Positions 45,504 through 54,799 of a DNA stretch of 64,000 nucleotides are shown here, piece after piece. The stretch is taken from contig NZ_MQUS01000020.1 of assembly GCF_001953885.1 (NCBI RefSeq), positions 1 through 64,000 on the forward strand, written 5' to 3'. The number at the start of each line of letters is the position of its first letter. Position 1 is the stretch's first letter. Position numbers and translations under genes: made by a program. This DNA comes from Streptomyces sp. IMTB 2501. Lineage in GTDB: Bacteria > Actinomycetota > Actinomycetes > Streptomycetales > Streptomycetaceae. The notes under the pieces were generated by a model. It was not told the DNA's origin, searched no databases, and saw only the letters and a program-made list of their open reading frames with translations.

Positions 45504-45541
45504 ATCAGAAGCATGCACCGGCATGTCTCAAGGGAGAGCCC

Positions 45542-46483
45542 GTGACGCCAGCCCCTCTCACCGAACGGCTCCGCGACCCGCGCGGGCCGCTCTTCTTCCC
45601 CGTCACGGCCTACGGCCCCGACGGCTCACTCGATCTCGACGTCTACCGCACCCATGTCCGCCGGGGCGTCGCCGCCGGTGCGGCCGCCGTGTTCGCCTGC
45701 TGTGGCACCGGGGAGTTCCACGCGCTGCTGCCGGAGGAGTTCGAGGCCTGTGTCCGGGTGGCCGTCGAGGCGGCCGACGGACGCGTCCCGGTCGTCGCGG
45801 GCGCCGGCTACGGCACCGCGCTCGCCGTCCGCTACGCGCGTCTCGCCGGGGCGGCCGGCGCCGACGGCCTCCTCGCCATGCCGCCCTACCTCGTCCTCGC
45901 CGACCAGGAGGGCCTGCTGCGGCACTACCGGGAGATCGCCGCGGCCACCGCGCTGCCGGTCATCGTCTACCAGCGCGACAACGCGGTCTTCACCCCGCGG
46001 ACGGTGGTCGAACTCGCCCGCACCGACGGGATCGCCGGCCTCAAGGACGGCCTCGGGGACCTCGACCTGATGCAGCGGATCATCAGCGCCGTACGCACCG
46101 AAGTCCCCGGCGACTTCATGTACTTCAACGGCCTGCCCACCGCCGAGCAGACCCAGCTCGCCTACCACGCCCTCGGTGTCACGCTGTACTCCTCGGCCGT
46201 CTTCTGCTTCGCCCCCGAACTCGCCCTCGCCTACCACCGGGCCCTGACCTCCGGTGACACGGCGACCGTGCGGCGCCTCCTGGACGGCTTCTACCGCCCG
46301 TTCGTGGAACTGCGCGCCCAGGGCCGCGGCTACGCCGTCTCGCTCGTCAAGGCGGGCGTACGGCTGCGCGGCCTGGACGTCGGCGAGGTCCGGCCCCCGC
46401 TGCACGAGCCGGCGGAGGACCACGTCAAACAGCTCGCCCAGCTGATCGAGCGGGGATACGCGCTGCTGGAGGAGGACGCGTGA
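45542..46483 (+). CDS. kdgD: 5-dehydro-4-deoxyglucarate dehydratase
   Basis: A 313-aa DHDPS-superfamily lyase of the decarboxylating KdgD type, making 2-oxoglutarate semialdehyde from 5-keto-4-deoxyglucarate. Evidence: ACCGTGEFHALLPEE, the VYQRDNAVFTP strand (typical of KdgD, replacing the DapA Tyr motif) and the Schiff-base Lys in GIAGLKDGLGDLD. GTG start after AAGGGAGAG; an in-frame ATG at 45494 is less likely. Follows Udh in the oxidative uronate pathway. Confidence 0.87.
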   Translation: MTPAPLTERLRDPRGPLFFPVTAYGPDGSLDLDVYRTHVRRGVAAGAAAVFACCGTGEFHALLPEEFEACVRVAVEAADGRVPVVAGAGYGTALAVRYARLAGAAGADGLLAMPPYLVLADQEGLLRHYREIAAATALPVIVYQRDNAVFTPRTVVELARTDGIAGLKDGLGDLDLMQRIISAVRTEVPGDFMYFNGLPTAEQTQLAYHALGVTLYSSAVFCFAPELALAYHRALTSGDTATVRRLLDGFYRPFVELRAQGRGYAVSLVKAGVRLRGLDVGEVRPPLHEPAEDHVKQLAQLIERGYALLEEDA

Positions 46484-46514
46484 GCGAGCGTCCGTACGGC
46501 TGGAGGGAGCACGC

Positions 46515-47726
46515 GTGAAGGCGTCGGCGTTCGTCTATCCCTGGGACGTCAACGGGGACCCAAAGGCCCCGGCGCGGATCGCCGGCCTCGGCGTGGAGCA
46601 GGTGACCCTCGCCGCCGCCTATCACTCCACCCGCGCCCTGACCCCGCGCCACCCCCGCCACCGCATCGTCACCGCCGAGTACGCGGCCGTCCTCTACCCG
46701 CCGGGCGACCGCTGGGCGGGCCGGGGCCTGAGGCCCTGCCCCGCCGGGCGCTGGGCCCCGGGCGACGCCTACGGCGAGGCCGCGCGGGCCCTCGCGGCGG
46801 CCGGTCTGGAGGTGCACACCTGGGTCGTCCTCGCCCACAACTCCCGCCTCGGCGCCGAACATCCGGACACCTCGGTCGTCAACGCCTACGGTGACCACTA
46901 CCCGTGGGCGCCCTGCATCGCCCAGCCGGCCACGCGCGCGTACCTGGTGGACCTGGCCGCCGAGGCCGCCGTACGGCCCGGGGCGCACGGCACCGAGCTG
47001 GAGTCGCTCGGCTGGTACGGGCTCGCGCACCTGCACGCCCACGACAAGATCTCCGGCGTCGGTCTCGGCGAGGCCGGGCAGTACCTGATGTCCCTGTGCT
47101 TCTGCCGGTCCTGTCGTGCCGGGTACGCCGAACAGGGCCTGGACGCCGACGAGTTGGCCGCCGCCGTCCGGGCCGCGCTGGAGCCCTTGTGGCGGGGCGC
47201 GGCGGGCGACGAGGGCTGGCCGACGGTCGCGAAGCTCCTCGGCGAGGAGACGGCGGCCCGCACGCGCGCGTGGCGCGAGGAAACCGCCGGCACCCTCCAG
47301 GAGGAGGCCGTCGCCGCCGTACGCGCCACCGCACCGGCCGGCTTCCAGGTGCTGCTGCACGCCGACCCGGTCTCCTACCACTGCGGAGCCAACGTCGGCG
47401 TCGACCCCGCGCGCGTCCTCTCCGCCGCCGACGGCGTGGTGGTGCCCTGCGCGGGCGGTACGGCCCTGCTGGCGCCCTTCGCCGAACACGCCCGGGAGGA
47501 CACGGTGCTGGCCGCCAACCTCACCGTGGTCTCCGGGATGGGCGGCAGCCCCGGCACGCTCGCGGCGGACGCGGCACGCGCGCGTGCGCAGGGCGCGACG
47601 GAACTGCGGCTCTATCATGCCGGGTTGGCGTCGGACGCCGATCTCGCCACAGTGCGCGAGGCGCTGTCGGCGCGCCAGGGCGCGCAGGACTGGCGCGATC
47701 GGCCTCGGGCGGCGACAGTGACGTAG
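46515..47726 (+). CDS. Hypothetical protein of the sugar-acid cluster, possible TIM-barrel glycosidase
   Basis: A 403-aa soluble protein, MKASAFVYPWDVNGDPKAPA at the N-terminus. Segments such as VHTWVVLAHNSRLG, ELESLGWYGLAHLHAHDKI and CFCRSCRAGYAEQG look like a barrel enzyme with a Cys-rich loop. No family assigned. It starts 31 nt after kdgD with GGAGGG and is probably co-transcribed, so it may act on an oligo-uronide or related sugar. Confidence 0.75.
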   Translation: MKASAFVYPWDVNGDPKAPARIAGLGVEQVTLAAAYHSTRALTPRHPRHRIVTAEYAAVLYPPGDRWAGRGLRPCPAGRWAPGDAYGEAARALAAAGLEVHTWVVLAHNSRLGAEHPDTSVVNAYGDHYPWAPCIAQPATRAYLVDLAAEAAVRPGAHGTELESLGWYGLAHLHAHDKISGVGLGEAGQYLMSLCFCRSCRAGYAEQGLDADELAAAVRAALEPLWRGAAGDEGWPTVAKLLGEETAARTRAWREETAGTLQEEAVAAVRATAPAGFQVLLHADPVSYHCGANVGVDPARVLSAADGVVVPCAGGTALLAPFAEHAREDTVLAANLTVVSGMGGSPGTLAADAARARAQGATELRLYHAGLASDADLATVREALSARQGAQDWRDRPRAATVT

Positions 47727-47757
47727 GCGGGGAAGGTCATGCGACCGGGGGATACCT

Positions 47758-48252
47758 ATGACACCGGAAAGGGAAGCAACACAGCAGCGGACCGGAGCAG
47801 CCGCAGGACACGGCACTGATCAAGCCGTCCTCCTCGGCACGGTCCTCGTCGCCACCATCACAGTCAACAGCGACCCCGGAAATTGGGGACCCAGCGACTC
47901 GATCATCGGAATCGTGCTCCTCCTCATCATCGGCGCCCACTATCGCTGGACCGAGTACGGCGTGGGCTGGGACCGAGCCGCGAAGACCTGGGCGTTCGCC
48001 GCCATCATCGCGCTGTGCGTGTGTATGGTCCTCGCGTTCCCCGAGCTGAAGATCTCCGGCAGCGAAGGCACCACCGATACCTGGCTGCTACCGGTCACAT
48101 GGGTGGTCTCCACGCCGATCCTGTGGGCCGCGCACGTCAGACTGTCCGCGAGGGTGAACGTCCGGGGCGATGCGTCAGGCCGAGAGGCACAGGAGCCGGT
48201 GCTTCCGGCCACTGACACCGCACATCGCTCCCGTCGCGAGTCCGGGGCCTGA
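47758..48252 (+). CDS. Membrane protein, 164 aa, unknown function
   Basis: Four hydrophobic segments (AVLLGTVLVATITV, IIGIVLLLIIGAHY, WAFAAIIALCVCMVLAF, LLPVTWVVSTPILWAAHV) between charged termini. No family recognised. Confidence 0.7.
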   Translation: MTPEREATQQRTGAAAGHGTDQAVLLGTVLVATITVNSDPGNWGPSDSIIGIVLLLIIGAHYRWTEYGVGWDRAAKTWAFAAIIALCVCMVLAFPELKISGSEGTTDTWLLPVTWVVSTPILWAAHVRLSARVNVRGDASGREAQEPVLPATDTAHRSRRESGA

Positions 48253-48333
48253 GCACTCCGCCTGTCCGGCGGAAGGCGGTGTTCGAGGGCGTGACGAGAT
48301 CCGGCGCCTGTTCACCGCCCTTCAGCATGAAGA

Positions 48334-49527
48334 TCACGATCTACGGCCGGAGTGCCGGGCCAGCGAGGCTGCCGTCAGCAGCAGCGCCAGGCCGTAGAGG
48401 GGCAACAGCAGGCCGGGGGAGGTGAGTTCGATCAGGCCCGCCCCGACGCCCAGCCCGATGACGTTGGGCGTGAAGACGAGCGTGTTGGCGGTGGCAGTCG
48501 CCCGGCCCAGCAGCGGGCCGGGCGTCTGCTGCTGGACGGCGGTGAACGTCGCGACGAGCACACAGGGCAGGCCCAGACCGATCGCCACGGCGGACGCGAG
48601 GGCCACCGCGTCCGACGGCACCGCCCGCGCGGCCACCGCGACCGCCGTCAGCGCGATCCCCGCCGCCCCGAACCGCCGCCCGCCCAGCCGCCTCAGCGCC
48701 GCCCCCGAGGCGACCCCGGCCGTCACCGAACCGGCGCCCTGAAAGGCGTACAGCACGCCCGTGTAGGCGGGGGAGTGGCCGAGCCGGTCCACCACGGCGT
48801 ACACCGTCGTGCTGCTCAGCGAGGCGAGGAGCATCGTCGTGCCTCCGGTTCGGACCAGTGTGCGCAGCCCCGGGTGACCCCACAGATGCCGGACGCCCAC
48901 GGCGGTCTCCTTCCGCCAGCCGCCGCCGGACCTCTCGGGCCGTTCCTCGCGCACCCGCAGCAGGGCGCACAGCCCGGCGGCGAGCACGAAGGTGACCGCG
49001 TCCAGAGAGGCGACCGCCGGTCCGCCGAACGCCGTGTACAGGCCCGCCCCGGTCAGCGGAGCGACGAGCTTCATGCCCTCCGTGACGGTCATCCTGAGTC
49101 CGTTGAAGTCGCCGCGGAGGTCACCCGGGACGGCGGCGGTGACCAGGGCCGACTCGGCGGCGTCCCCGACGACGCCGACCGTGCCGTACAGGAGCAGGAC
49201 GGTGAACAGCAGCCACAGTCCGTCGGGCGAGTGGACGGTGAAGAGCGTCAGGAGTACGGCGGCCAGCCCCAGGTTCAGGGCGATGAGGAGGGGCTTGCGG
49301 CACACGCGATCGGCGAGCGTGCCCAGGGCCGGACCCGCGAGGGTGGGGGCCCACGCGGCGAGGAAGCACAGGGCGGGCAGGCCGTCGGACCCGGTGAGGT
49401 CCCTGACCCACACGCCCGCCGCCAGCGACAGCGAGGAGGTGCCGAAGGCCGACACCACCAGGCTCGTGAGATACAGCCGCGCGTTGCGCTCCCGCAGCAC
49501 GCGCAGCAGCGTCCAGGAAGTCGTCAT
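48334..49527 (-). CDS. MFS transporter
   Basis: A 397-aa permease with about 12 helices. WVRDLTGSDGLPALCFLAAW and ALGTLADRVCRKPLLIALNL (loop 2-3 motif A-like GxLaDRxxRk) indicate an MFS drug-exporter-type protein (MFS_3 group). Substrate unknown. Confidence 0.88.
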   Translation of the reverse strand: MTTSWTLLRVLRERNARLYLTSLVVSAFGTSSLSLAAGVWVRDLTGSDGLPALCFLAAWAPTLAGPALGTLADRVCRKPLLIALNLGLAAVLLTLFTVHSPDGLWLLFTVLLLYGTVGVVGDAAESALVTAAVPGDLRGDFNGLRMTVTEGMKLVAPLTGAGLYTAFGGPAVASLDAVTFVLAAGLCALLRVREERPERSGGGWRKETAVGVRHLWGHPGLRTLVRTGGTTMLLASLSSTTVYAVVDRLGHSPAYTGVLYAFQGAGSVTAGVASGAALRRLGGRRFGAAGIALTAVAVAARAVPSDAVALASAVAIGLGLPCVLVATFTAVQQQTPGPLLGRATATANTLVFTPNVIGLGVGAGLIELTSPGLLLPLYGLALLLTAASLARHSGRRS

Positions 49528-49670
49528 GCCCGCTCATCGTGGTTCTAAGGCGGGCCCGGCCGGATCGGCAAGGTGCCTTACGCGGGTCCTGTCCCCGACG
49601 GCGGCAATCCGTCGGAACCTGTCGGTAATGCCTCTGGGGCGTGCCCCGGCCCGAACCTACTGTCGGCGCC

Positions 49671-50117
49671 ATGCGCTACCTCGCCCCGATCCTGATCGGT
49701 CTCCTCTACGTCCTCCTCATGTCCCTGATCCCCGAACCGCACCGGCGCCGCTTCAACGCGGTCATGGTGGCCGGTGCGGGCGCCGCCTACCTCAGCGGTG
49801 GCGGCCTCGGCGGCTGGGAGTTCGCGTTCACCGCGGTGGCCACCTTCGTCGCCTACAAGGGCCTGGACTCCTGGGCCTGGATCGGCGTCGGCTGGCTGCT
49901 GCACACCGCGTGGGACGTCGTGCACCACCTCAAGGGCCACCCGATCATCCCGTTCGCCCACGACTCCTCGTTCGGCTGCGCGCTGTGCGACCCGGTGATC
50001 GCGGTGTGGTGCCTCGGCGGCGGCCGGTCACCGTGGCGGCGGCTGCGCGCCACCGATGAGTTCCGGCGCGCCGGCCGGTCAACCCTTCGTACGAGGACCG
50101 CAACCGTCAAGGAGTGA
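49671..50117 (+). CDS. Membrane protein of the DUF6010-like group
   Basis: A 148-aa protein with 4-5 hydrophobic segments and conserved WLLHTAWDVVHHLKGHPI and SSFGCALCDPVIAVW, His and Cys residues that suggest a metal site in the membrane. Function unknown. ATG chosen at the start of the first helix. Confidence 0.78.
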   Translation: MRYLAPILIGLLYVLLMSLIPEPHRRRFNAVMVAGAGAAYLSGGGLGGWEFAFTAVATFVAYKGLDSWAWIGVGWLLHTAWDVVHHLKGHPIIPFAHDSSFGCALCDPVIAVWCLGGGRSPWRRLRATDEFRRAGRSTLRTRTATVKE

Positions 50118-50120
50118 GAC

Positions 50121-50702
50121 ATGACCATGGTCGACCTCGGCCCGCAGACCCGGATCGTGGCACGGCTCGCCGAGTCCGTGACCGACGACCAGCTGACCGG
50201 CCCCACCCCGTGCCCGGAGTGCGCGGTGCGGAACCTGCTGGGCCATATCCAGATGCTGTCCGTGGCGTTCCGTGACGCCGCCCGCAAGGACCTCGGTACG
50301 ACGACCGACACCAACCCGACCGCCGCCGTCCCGGACATCGGCCCCGGCTGGCGCGAGGAACTGCCCAAGGCCCTCGACGAACTCGCCGACGCCTGGCGCG
50401 CCCCTCAGGCATGGACCGGCATGACCCGTGCGGGCGGCGTGGATCTGCCGGGCGAGCTCGCCGGTGCCGTCGTCGCCGACGAACTGGTCATCCACGGCTG
50501 GGACTTGGCCCGCGCCACCGGCCTGTCCTACGCCCCCGACCCCGCCGCCCTGGACTCGGCCCTCGTCTTCCTGGCCGCCGCGGCCGACGACCCGAACCGC
50601 GGCGGCGGCCTCTTCGGCCCGGTCGTCCCGGTCCCGGAGAACGCGCCCCTGCTGGACCGGGCGGTCGGCCTGAGCGGCCGGGATCCGGGGTGGCGCTCTT
50701 AG
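50121..50702 (+). CDS. TIGR03086-type mycothiol-dependent/DinB-fold protein
   Basis: A 193-aa protein of the maleylpyruvate isomerase N-terminal (DinB-like) fold: DDQLTGPTPCPECAVRNLLGH with a metal-type His, and ELVIHGWDLARATG near residue 120 (HGWD is the family hallmark). Members are thought to use mycothiol. Starts 3 nt after the previous gene. Confidence 0.87.
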   Translation: MTMVDLGPQTRIVARLAESVTDDQLTGPTPCPECAVRNLLGHIQMLSVAFRDAARKDLGTTTDTNPTAAVPDIGPGWREELPKALDELADAWRAPQAWTGMTRAGGVDLPGELAGAVVADELVIHGWDLARATGLSYAPDPAALDSALVFLAAAADDPNRGGGLFGPVVPVPENAPLLDRAVGLSGRDPGWRS

Positions 50703-50714
50703 CACTTCCAGTTC

Positions 50715-51250
50715 TGTACGCCTGCAGCGGCTTTGCACTGCTGCGTGCGGCAGTGGAGATCTCCAGTGCGTCGCTCGCCCGCCGCTGGGACGAGATTCTG
50801 CGCGGGGACCAACGCGGGGTCGCCGAGGTCCGGCGGGCCGTCCGCGCGGTCACCTCGTACCGGCCGCGCATGGCGACCCGGTGCCCGCCGTTCGGGATCA
50901 CGGCCGGGATGGGGGTGGCCCGCTTCACCGACCGTGCGCAGGACGCTCCGGTGCGGCTGGGGCCGTCGATGCGCAAGTCGGTCCGGCTGGAACGCGGTTG
51001 GGTCACGGCGTTGACGGCCTCCCGGACCGGCGGCCAGAGGCGCTGCGCTGTCTGAGGCTCACGGCCGACAACCCGTGCCGGGTGCGTGCGACCGGCTGGT
51101 GCTCTCCTGCCTCCCGGACCTGGGCACCGAGGACACCGAGCCCGTACGCGAGGTCAGCGTGCGCCACACCCCGGCCGTCCGCGCCGCCCCGGACGCCGTA
51201 CCCGCACCGCTGCTCGTCGTGGACGAGCTGCCCTCTACGCGGCCCAGTAC
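50715..51250 (+). pseudogene. Remnant of a lantibiotic dehydratase (LanB N-terminal domain)
   Basis: Two frames carry recognisable LanB sequence. First: FALLRAAVEISSASLARRWD, then RMATRCPPFGITAGMGVARF (the family's RmatRptPFGlfaGv-type motif), ending at 51055. Second, in another frame from about 51078: RLVLSCLPDLGTEDTEPVRE, VSVRHTPAV. There is no start, no C-terminal domain and at least one frameshift. Remains of a ribosomal-peptide cluster; no other member is visible. Confidence 0.7.
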
Positions 51251-51460
51251 ACCCCGGTACCGGGCACCCGACACGCACGGACCCTCGTACTTTCCCGGGC
51301 CTGCCGCTCACCCTCGCGGTCTGGGGAGCCCCGACTCCCGCTGCCCGAAGCTCACTCCCTTTGTCAGAAGCATTGACGAATGGCAGGCCCCCTCCTACTT
51401 TCGTCGCGTCGTACTTCGTACGTCATATATGAGACGCGATATGAGATCCGAGAGGGCCGC
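51251..51460. promoter_or_regulatory. GntR-gene promoter region with ATATGAGA direct repeat
   Basis: ATATGAGA occurs at 51427-51434 and 51439-51446 (12-bp period) just before the GntR start. It may be an operator or the promoter. The rest shows nothing clear beyond the tail of the pseudogene. Confidence 0.4.
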
Positions 51461-52162
51461 ATGACCTCTGTGCCCATTCCGATCCCGTCCCGCACACAGT
51501 TCGTGCTCGACGCGATCAAACACCGGATCCTGACCGGGCAGTTGACGCCCGGTCAGGCCCTGGTCGAGACGGAGCTGGCCGCGCTGTTCGGGGTGTCCAA
51601 GACCCCGGTGCGGGAGGCGCTGAAGACCCTCGCAGGGACCGGACTCGTCGTGATGAGCCAGTACAAGGGCGTCACGGTGCGCATGGTGGACGCAGACATG
51701 GCACGCGAGGTCTACGACGTACGGCTGCTGCTGGAGCCCGAGGCGCTGAGAAGGACCGTCAGGCGAGGCGCGTCCCTGGCTGACGCGCGCGACGCGCTGA
51801 CCCGGGCCGACGCCGCCACCGACACCGCCGAACGCTCCCTCGCCAACCGGGAGTTCCACCGCGCCCTGTATCTGCCCTGCGGCAACCCGCTGCTCGGCCG
51901 GATGCTCGACGAGGTCCGTGACCAGGCCGCCCTGGTCTCCGCCGTCGCCTGGGCCGCCGACCCCTCCTGGGAGCGGGAGGCCGCCGAGCACCGGGAGATC
52001 CTGCGGCTCGCACTCGACGGCGCCGCCGACGGTGCCGCCCTCGCCCTGCACGCCCATATCGCGTCCTTCGTACAGCGGGCTTTTCCCTCGGCCACCGAGG
52101 ACCCCGAGGACCGCGAGGACCCCGAGGACGCAGTCCCCCAGGCAGAGAAAGGCCATCGATGA
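51461..52162 (+). CDS. GntR-family (FadR/FCD) regulator
   Basis: A 233-aa regulator: winged HTH with GQALVETELAALFGVSKTPV and REALKTLAGTGLVV, then an all-helical FCD ligand domain (ANREFHRALYLPCGNPLLGR, EHREIL with metal-type His). Its stop overlaps the DHDPS-family gene start (ATGA). Expected to respond to a sugar acid processed by the two downstream enzymes. Confidence 0.9.
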   Translation: MTSVPIPIPSRTQFVLDAIKHRILTGQLTPGQALVETELAALFGVSKTPVREALKTLAGTGLVVMSQYKGVTVRMVDADMAREVYDVRLLLEPEALRRTVRRGASLADARDALTRADAATDTAERSLANREFHRALYLPCGNPLLGRMLDEVRDQAALVSAVAWAADPSWEREAAEHREILRLALDGAADGAALALHAHIASFVQRAFPSATEDPEDREDPEDAVPQAEKGHR

Positions 52163-53070
52163 GCGGCGTGACGTTCGAGACCCAACGGGCGGCCCTGGCC
52201 GACGTGGTGGCCATCCCGGTGACGCCCTTCGCCGCGGACGGCTCCGTCGACACCGGCGCCCACCGGGCCCTGCTGCGTCGCCTGCTCGACGGCGGGATCC
52301 GGACCCTCACCCCGAACGGCAACACCGGCGAGTTCTACACGCTCACCCCCGAAGAGCGCCTCCTGGTCACCGAGTTGACGATCGACGAGGCCGGTGACCG
52401 CTCGGTGATCCTCGTCGGCGTCGGTCACGACCTGCCCACCGCCATCGCCTCCGCCCGGCACGCCCGCGATCTCGGCGCCCCGATGGTCATGGTCCACCAG
52501 CCTGTGCACCCGTACGTCTCGGCGGCCGGCTGGGTCGACTACCACCGTGCCATCGCCGAGTCCGTGCCCGAGCTGGGCGTGGTGCCCTACATCCGCAGCG
52601 ACCGGCTGTCCGGCGCGCGGCTCGCCGAACTCGCCGACCACTGCCCGAACGTCATCGGGGTCAAATACGCCGTCCCCGACGCCGCCCGCTTCGCCGCCTT
52701 CGCCCGCGACGCCGGCCTCGACCGCCTCGTCTGGGTCGCCGGTCTCGCCGAGCCGTACGCCCCGTCCCACTTCTCGGCGGGCGCCACCGGCTTCACCTCC
52801 GGTCTCGTGAACGTCGCCCCGGCCGTTTCGCTGAACATGATGGAAGCGCTTCGATCCGGCGACTACCCGGCCGCCATGAAGGTCTGGGAGCAGATCCGCC
52901 GCTTCGAGGAACTCCGTGCCGCCCACGGCTCAGCCAACAACGTCACCGTCGTCAAGGAAGCGCTCGCCGCGCTCGGCCTGTGCCGCCGCGACGTCCGCCC
53001 GCCGAGCCGGCTGCTGCCCGAGGACGAACGCGCCGAGGTCGCCGCCATTGCCACCGGATGGTCGATATGA
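52159..53070 (+). CDS. DHDPS-superfamily sugar-acid lyase/dehydratase
   Basis: A 303-aa protein: LTPNGNTGEFYTLTPEE and Schiff-base Lys in VIGVKYAVPDA; the DapA Tyr motif is replaced by VVPYIRSD. This fits a 2-keto-3-deoxy-sugar-acid dehydratase/aldolase. Placed between GntR and an arabinonate-type dehydratase, with ATGA overlaps on both sides, it probably acts on the 2-keto-3-deoxy product of that enzyme. Confidence 0.82.
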   Translation: MSGVTFETQRAALADVVAIPVTPFAADGSVDTGAHRALLRRLLDGGIRTLTPNGNTGEFYTLTPEERLLVTELTIDEAGDRSVILVGVGHDLPTAIASARHARDLGAPMVMVHQPVHPYVSAAGWVDYHRAIAESVPELGVVPYIRSDRLSGARLAELADHCPNVIGVKYAVPDAARFAAFARDAGLDRLVWVAGLAEPYAPSHFSAGATGFTSGLVNVAPAVSLNMMEALRSGDYPAAMKVWEQIRRFEELRAAHGSANNVTVVKEALAALGLCRRDVRPPSRLLPEDERAEVAAIATGWSI

Positions 53071-54788
53071 AGCGCCCGGAGGAACTCAGAAGCCACCAGT
53101 GGTACGGCACCGACGGCCTGCGCTCCTTCAGCCACCGCGCCCGCACCCGCCAGCTCGGCTATCTCCCCGAGGAGCACCTCGGCAAGCCGGTCGTCGCGAT
53201 CCTCAACACCTGGTCCGACATCAACCCCTGCCATGTCCATCTGCGCGACCGCGCCCAGGCCGTGAAGCGCGGGGTGTGGCAGGCGGGCGGCTTCCCGCTG
53301 GAGTTCCCGGTCTCCACCCTCAGCGAGACCTTCCAGAAGCCGACCCCGATGCTCTATCGCAACCTGCTCGCGATGGAGACCGAGGAGCTGCTGCGGTCCT
53401 ATCCGGTCGACGGCGCGGTGCTGATGGGCGGCTGCGACAAGTCGACCCCGGCGCTGCTCATGGGCGCCGCCTCCGTGGACCTGCCCGCCGTCTTCGTGCC
53501 GGCCGGGCCCATGCTGCCGGGCCACTGGCGCGGCGAGGCGCTCGGCTCCGGCACCGACATGTGGAAGTACTGGGACGACAAGCGCGCGGGCCTCGTCGGC
53601 GACTGCGAGATGGCCGAGCTGGAGAGTGGCCTGGCCCGCTCGCCCGGCCACTGCATGACCATGGGTACGGCGTCCACGCTGACGGCCGCCGCCGAAGCGC
53701 TCGGGGTGACGGTGCCGGGCGCGTCCAGCATCCCGGCGGTCGACTCGGGACACGAGCGAATGGCGGCTCGGGCGGGCCTGACGATTGTCGAACTGGTCCA
53801 CCAGGAACGGAAGTTGAGTGAGATCCTCACCCGCGAGGCCTTCACGGACGCCGTCACCACCGTCCTCGGCCTCGGCGGCTCCACCAACGCCGTGATCCAT
53901 CTGATCGCCATGGCCGGCCGTGCCGGCGTGCGGCTCACCCTGGACGACTTCGACCGCATCGCCCGGACCGTGCCCGTCCTCGCCAACGTCCGCCCCGGCG
54001 GACAGCGGTACCTGATGGAGGACTTCCACTTCGCGGGCGGCCTGCCCGGCTTCCTGTCCCGGATCACCGACCTGCTCCATCTGGACCGGCCGACGGTGTC
54101 CTACGACACCCTGCGCGAGCAGCTGGACGGCGCGCGGGTGCACGACGACGACGTCATCCGCCCCCGCGACAACCCGGTCGCGAGCGAGGGCGGGGTCGCG
54201 GTGCTGCGCGGCAACCTCTGCCCGGACGGCGCGGTCATCAAGCACATCGCCGCCGAGCCCCACCTGCTCAAGCACACCGGCCCGGCCGTCGTCTTCGACG
54301 ACTACAGGACCATGCAGCGCACCATCAACGACCCCGCGCTCGGCATCACCGCCGACAGCGTGCTGGTGCTGCGGGGCGCCGGGCCCAAGGGCGGCCCCGG
54401 CATGCCCGAGTACGGCATGCTCCCCATCCCGGACCACCTGCTGAAGCAGGGCGTGCGGGACATGGTCCGGATCTCCGACGCCCGGATGAGCGGCACGAGT
54501 TACGGCACCTGTGTGCTGCACGTGGCCCCGGAGTCGTACATCGGCGGTCCGCTGGCGCTCGTCCGGACCGGGGATCTCATCACCCTGGACGTCGACGCCC
54601 GCAGTCTCCATCTCCATGTGGACGACGCGGAGCTGGCCCGGCGCAGGTCCCGGTGGACCCCCCCGTCCGCCCGGCACGAGCGTGGCTACGGCGTCCTCTA
54701 CAACGGGCAGATCACCCAGGCCGACACCGGCTGCGACTTCGAGTTCCTCGCCCGGCCCGGCAAGGTGCCGGACCCGTACGCGGGCTGA
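53067..54788 (+). CDS. IlvD/Edd-family sugar-acid dehydratase (arabinonate type)
   Basis: A 573-aa Fe-S dehydratase. Cluster cysteines lie in SDINPCHVH, LMGGCDKSTP and SPGHCMTMGTAST. The N-terminus RPEELRSHQWYGTDGLRSFS, LGSGTDMWKYWDDKRAG and C-terminal ARMSGTSYGTCVLHVAPES are close to L-arabinonate/D-xylonate dehydratases rather than IlvD or Edd. Last gene of the GntR operon. Confidence 0.87.
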   Translation: MKRPEELRSHQWYGTDGLRSFSHRARTRQLGYLPEEHLGKPVVAILNTWSDINPCHVHLRDRAQAVKRGVWQAGGFPLEFPVSTLSETFQKPTPMLYRNLLAMETEELLRSYPVDGAVLMGGCDKSTPALLMGAASVDLPAVFVPAGPMLPGHWRGEALGSGTDMWKYWDDKRAGLVGDCEMAELESGLARSPGHCMTMGTASTLTAAAEALGVTVPGASSIPAVDSGHERMAARAGLTIVELVHQERKLSEILTREAFTDAVTTVLGLGGSTNAVIHLIAMAGRAGVRLTLDDFDRIARTVPVLANVRPGGQRYLMEDFHFAGGLPGFLSRITDLLHLDRPTVSYDTLREQLDGARVHDDDVIRPRDNPVASEGGVAVLRGNLCPDGAVIKHIAAEPHLLKHTGPAVVFDDYRTMQRTINDPALGITADSVLVLRGAGPKGGPGMPEYGMLPIPDHLLKQGVRDMVRISDARMSGTSYGTCVLHVAPESYIGGPLALVRTGDLITLDVDARSLHLHVDDAELARRRSRWTPPSARHERGYGVLYNGQITQADTGCDFEFLARPGKVPDPYAG

Positions 54789-54799
54789 GTCGCCCCCGA

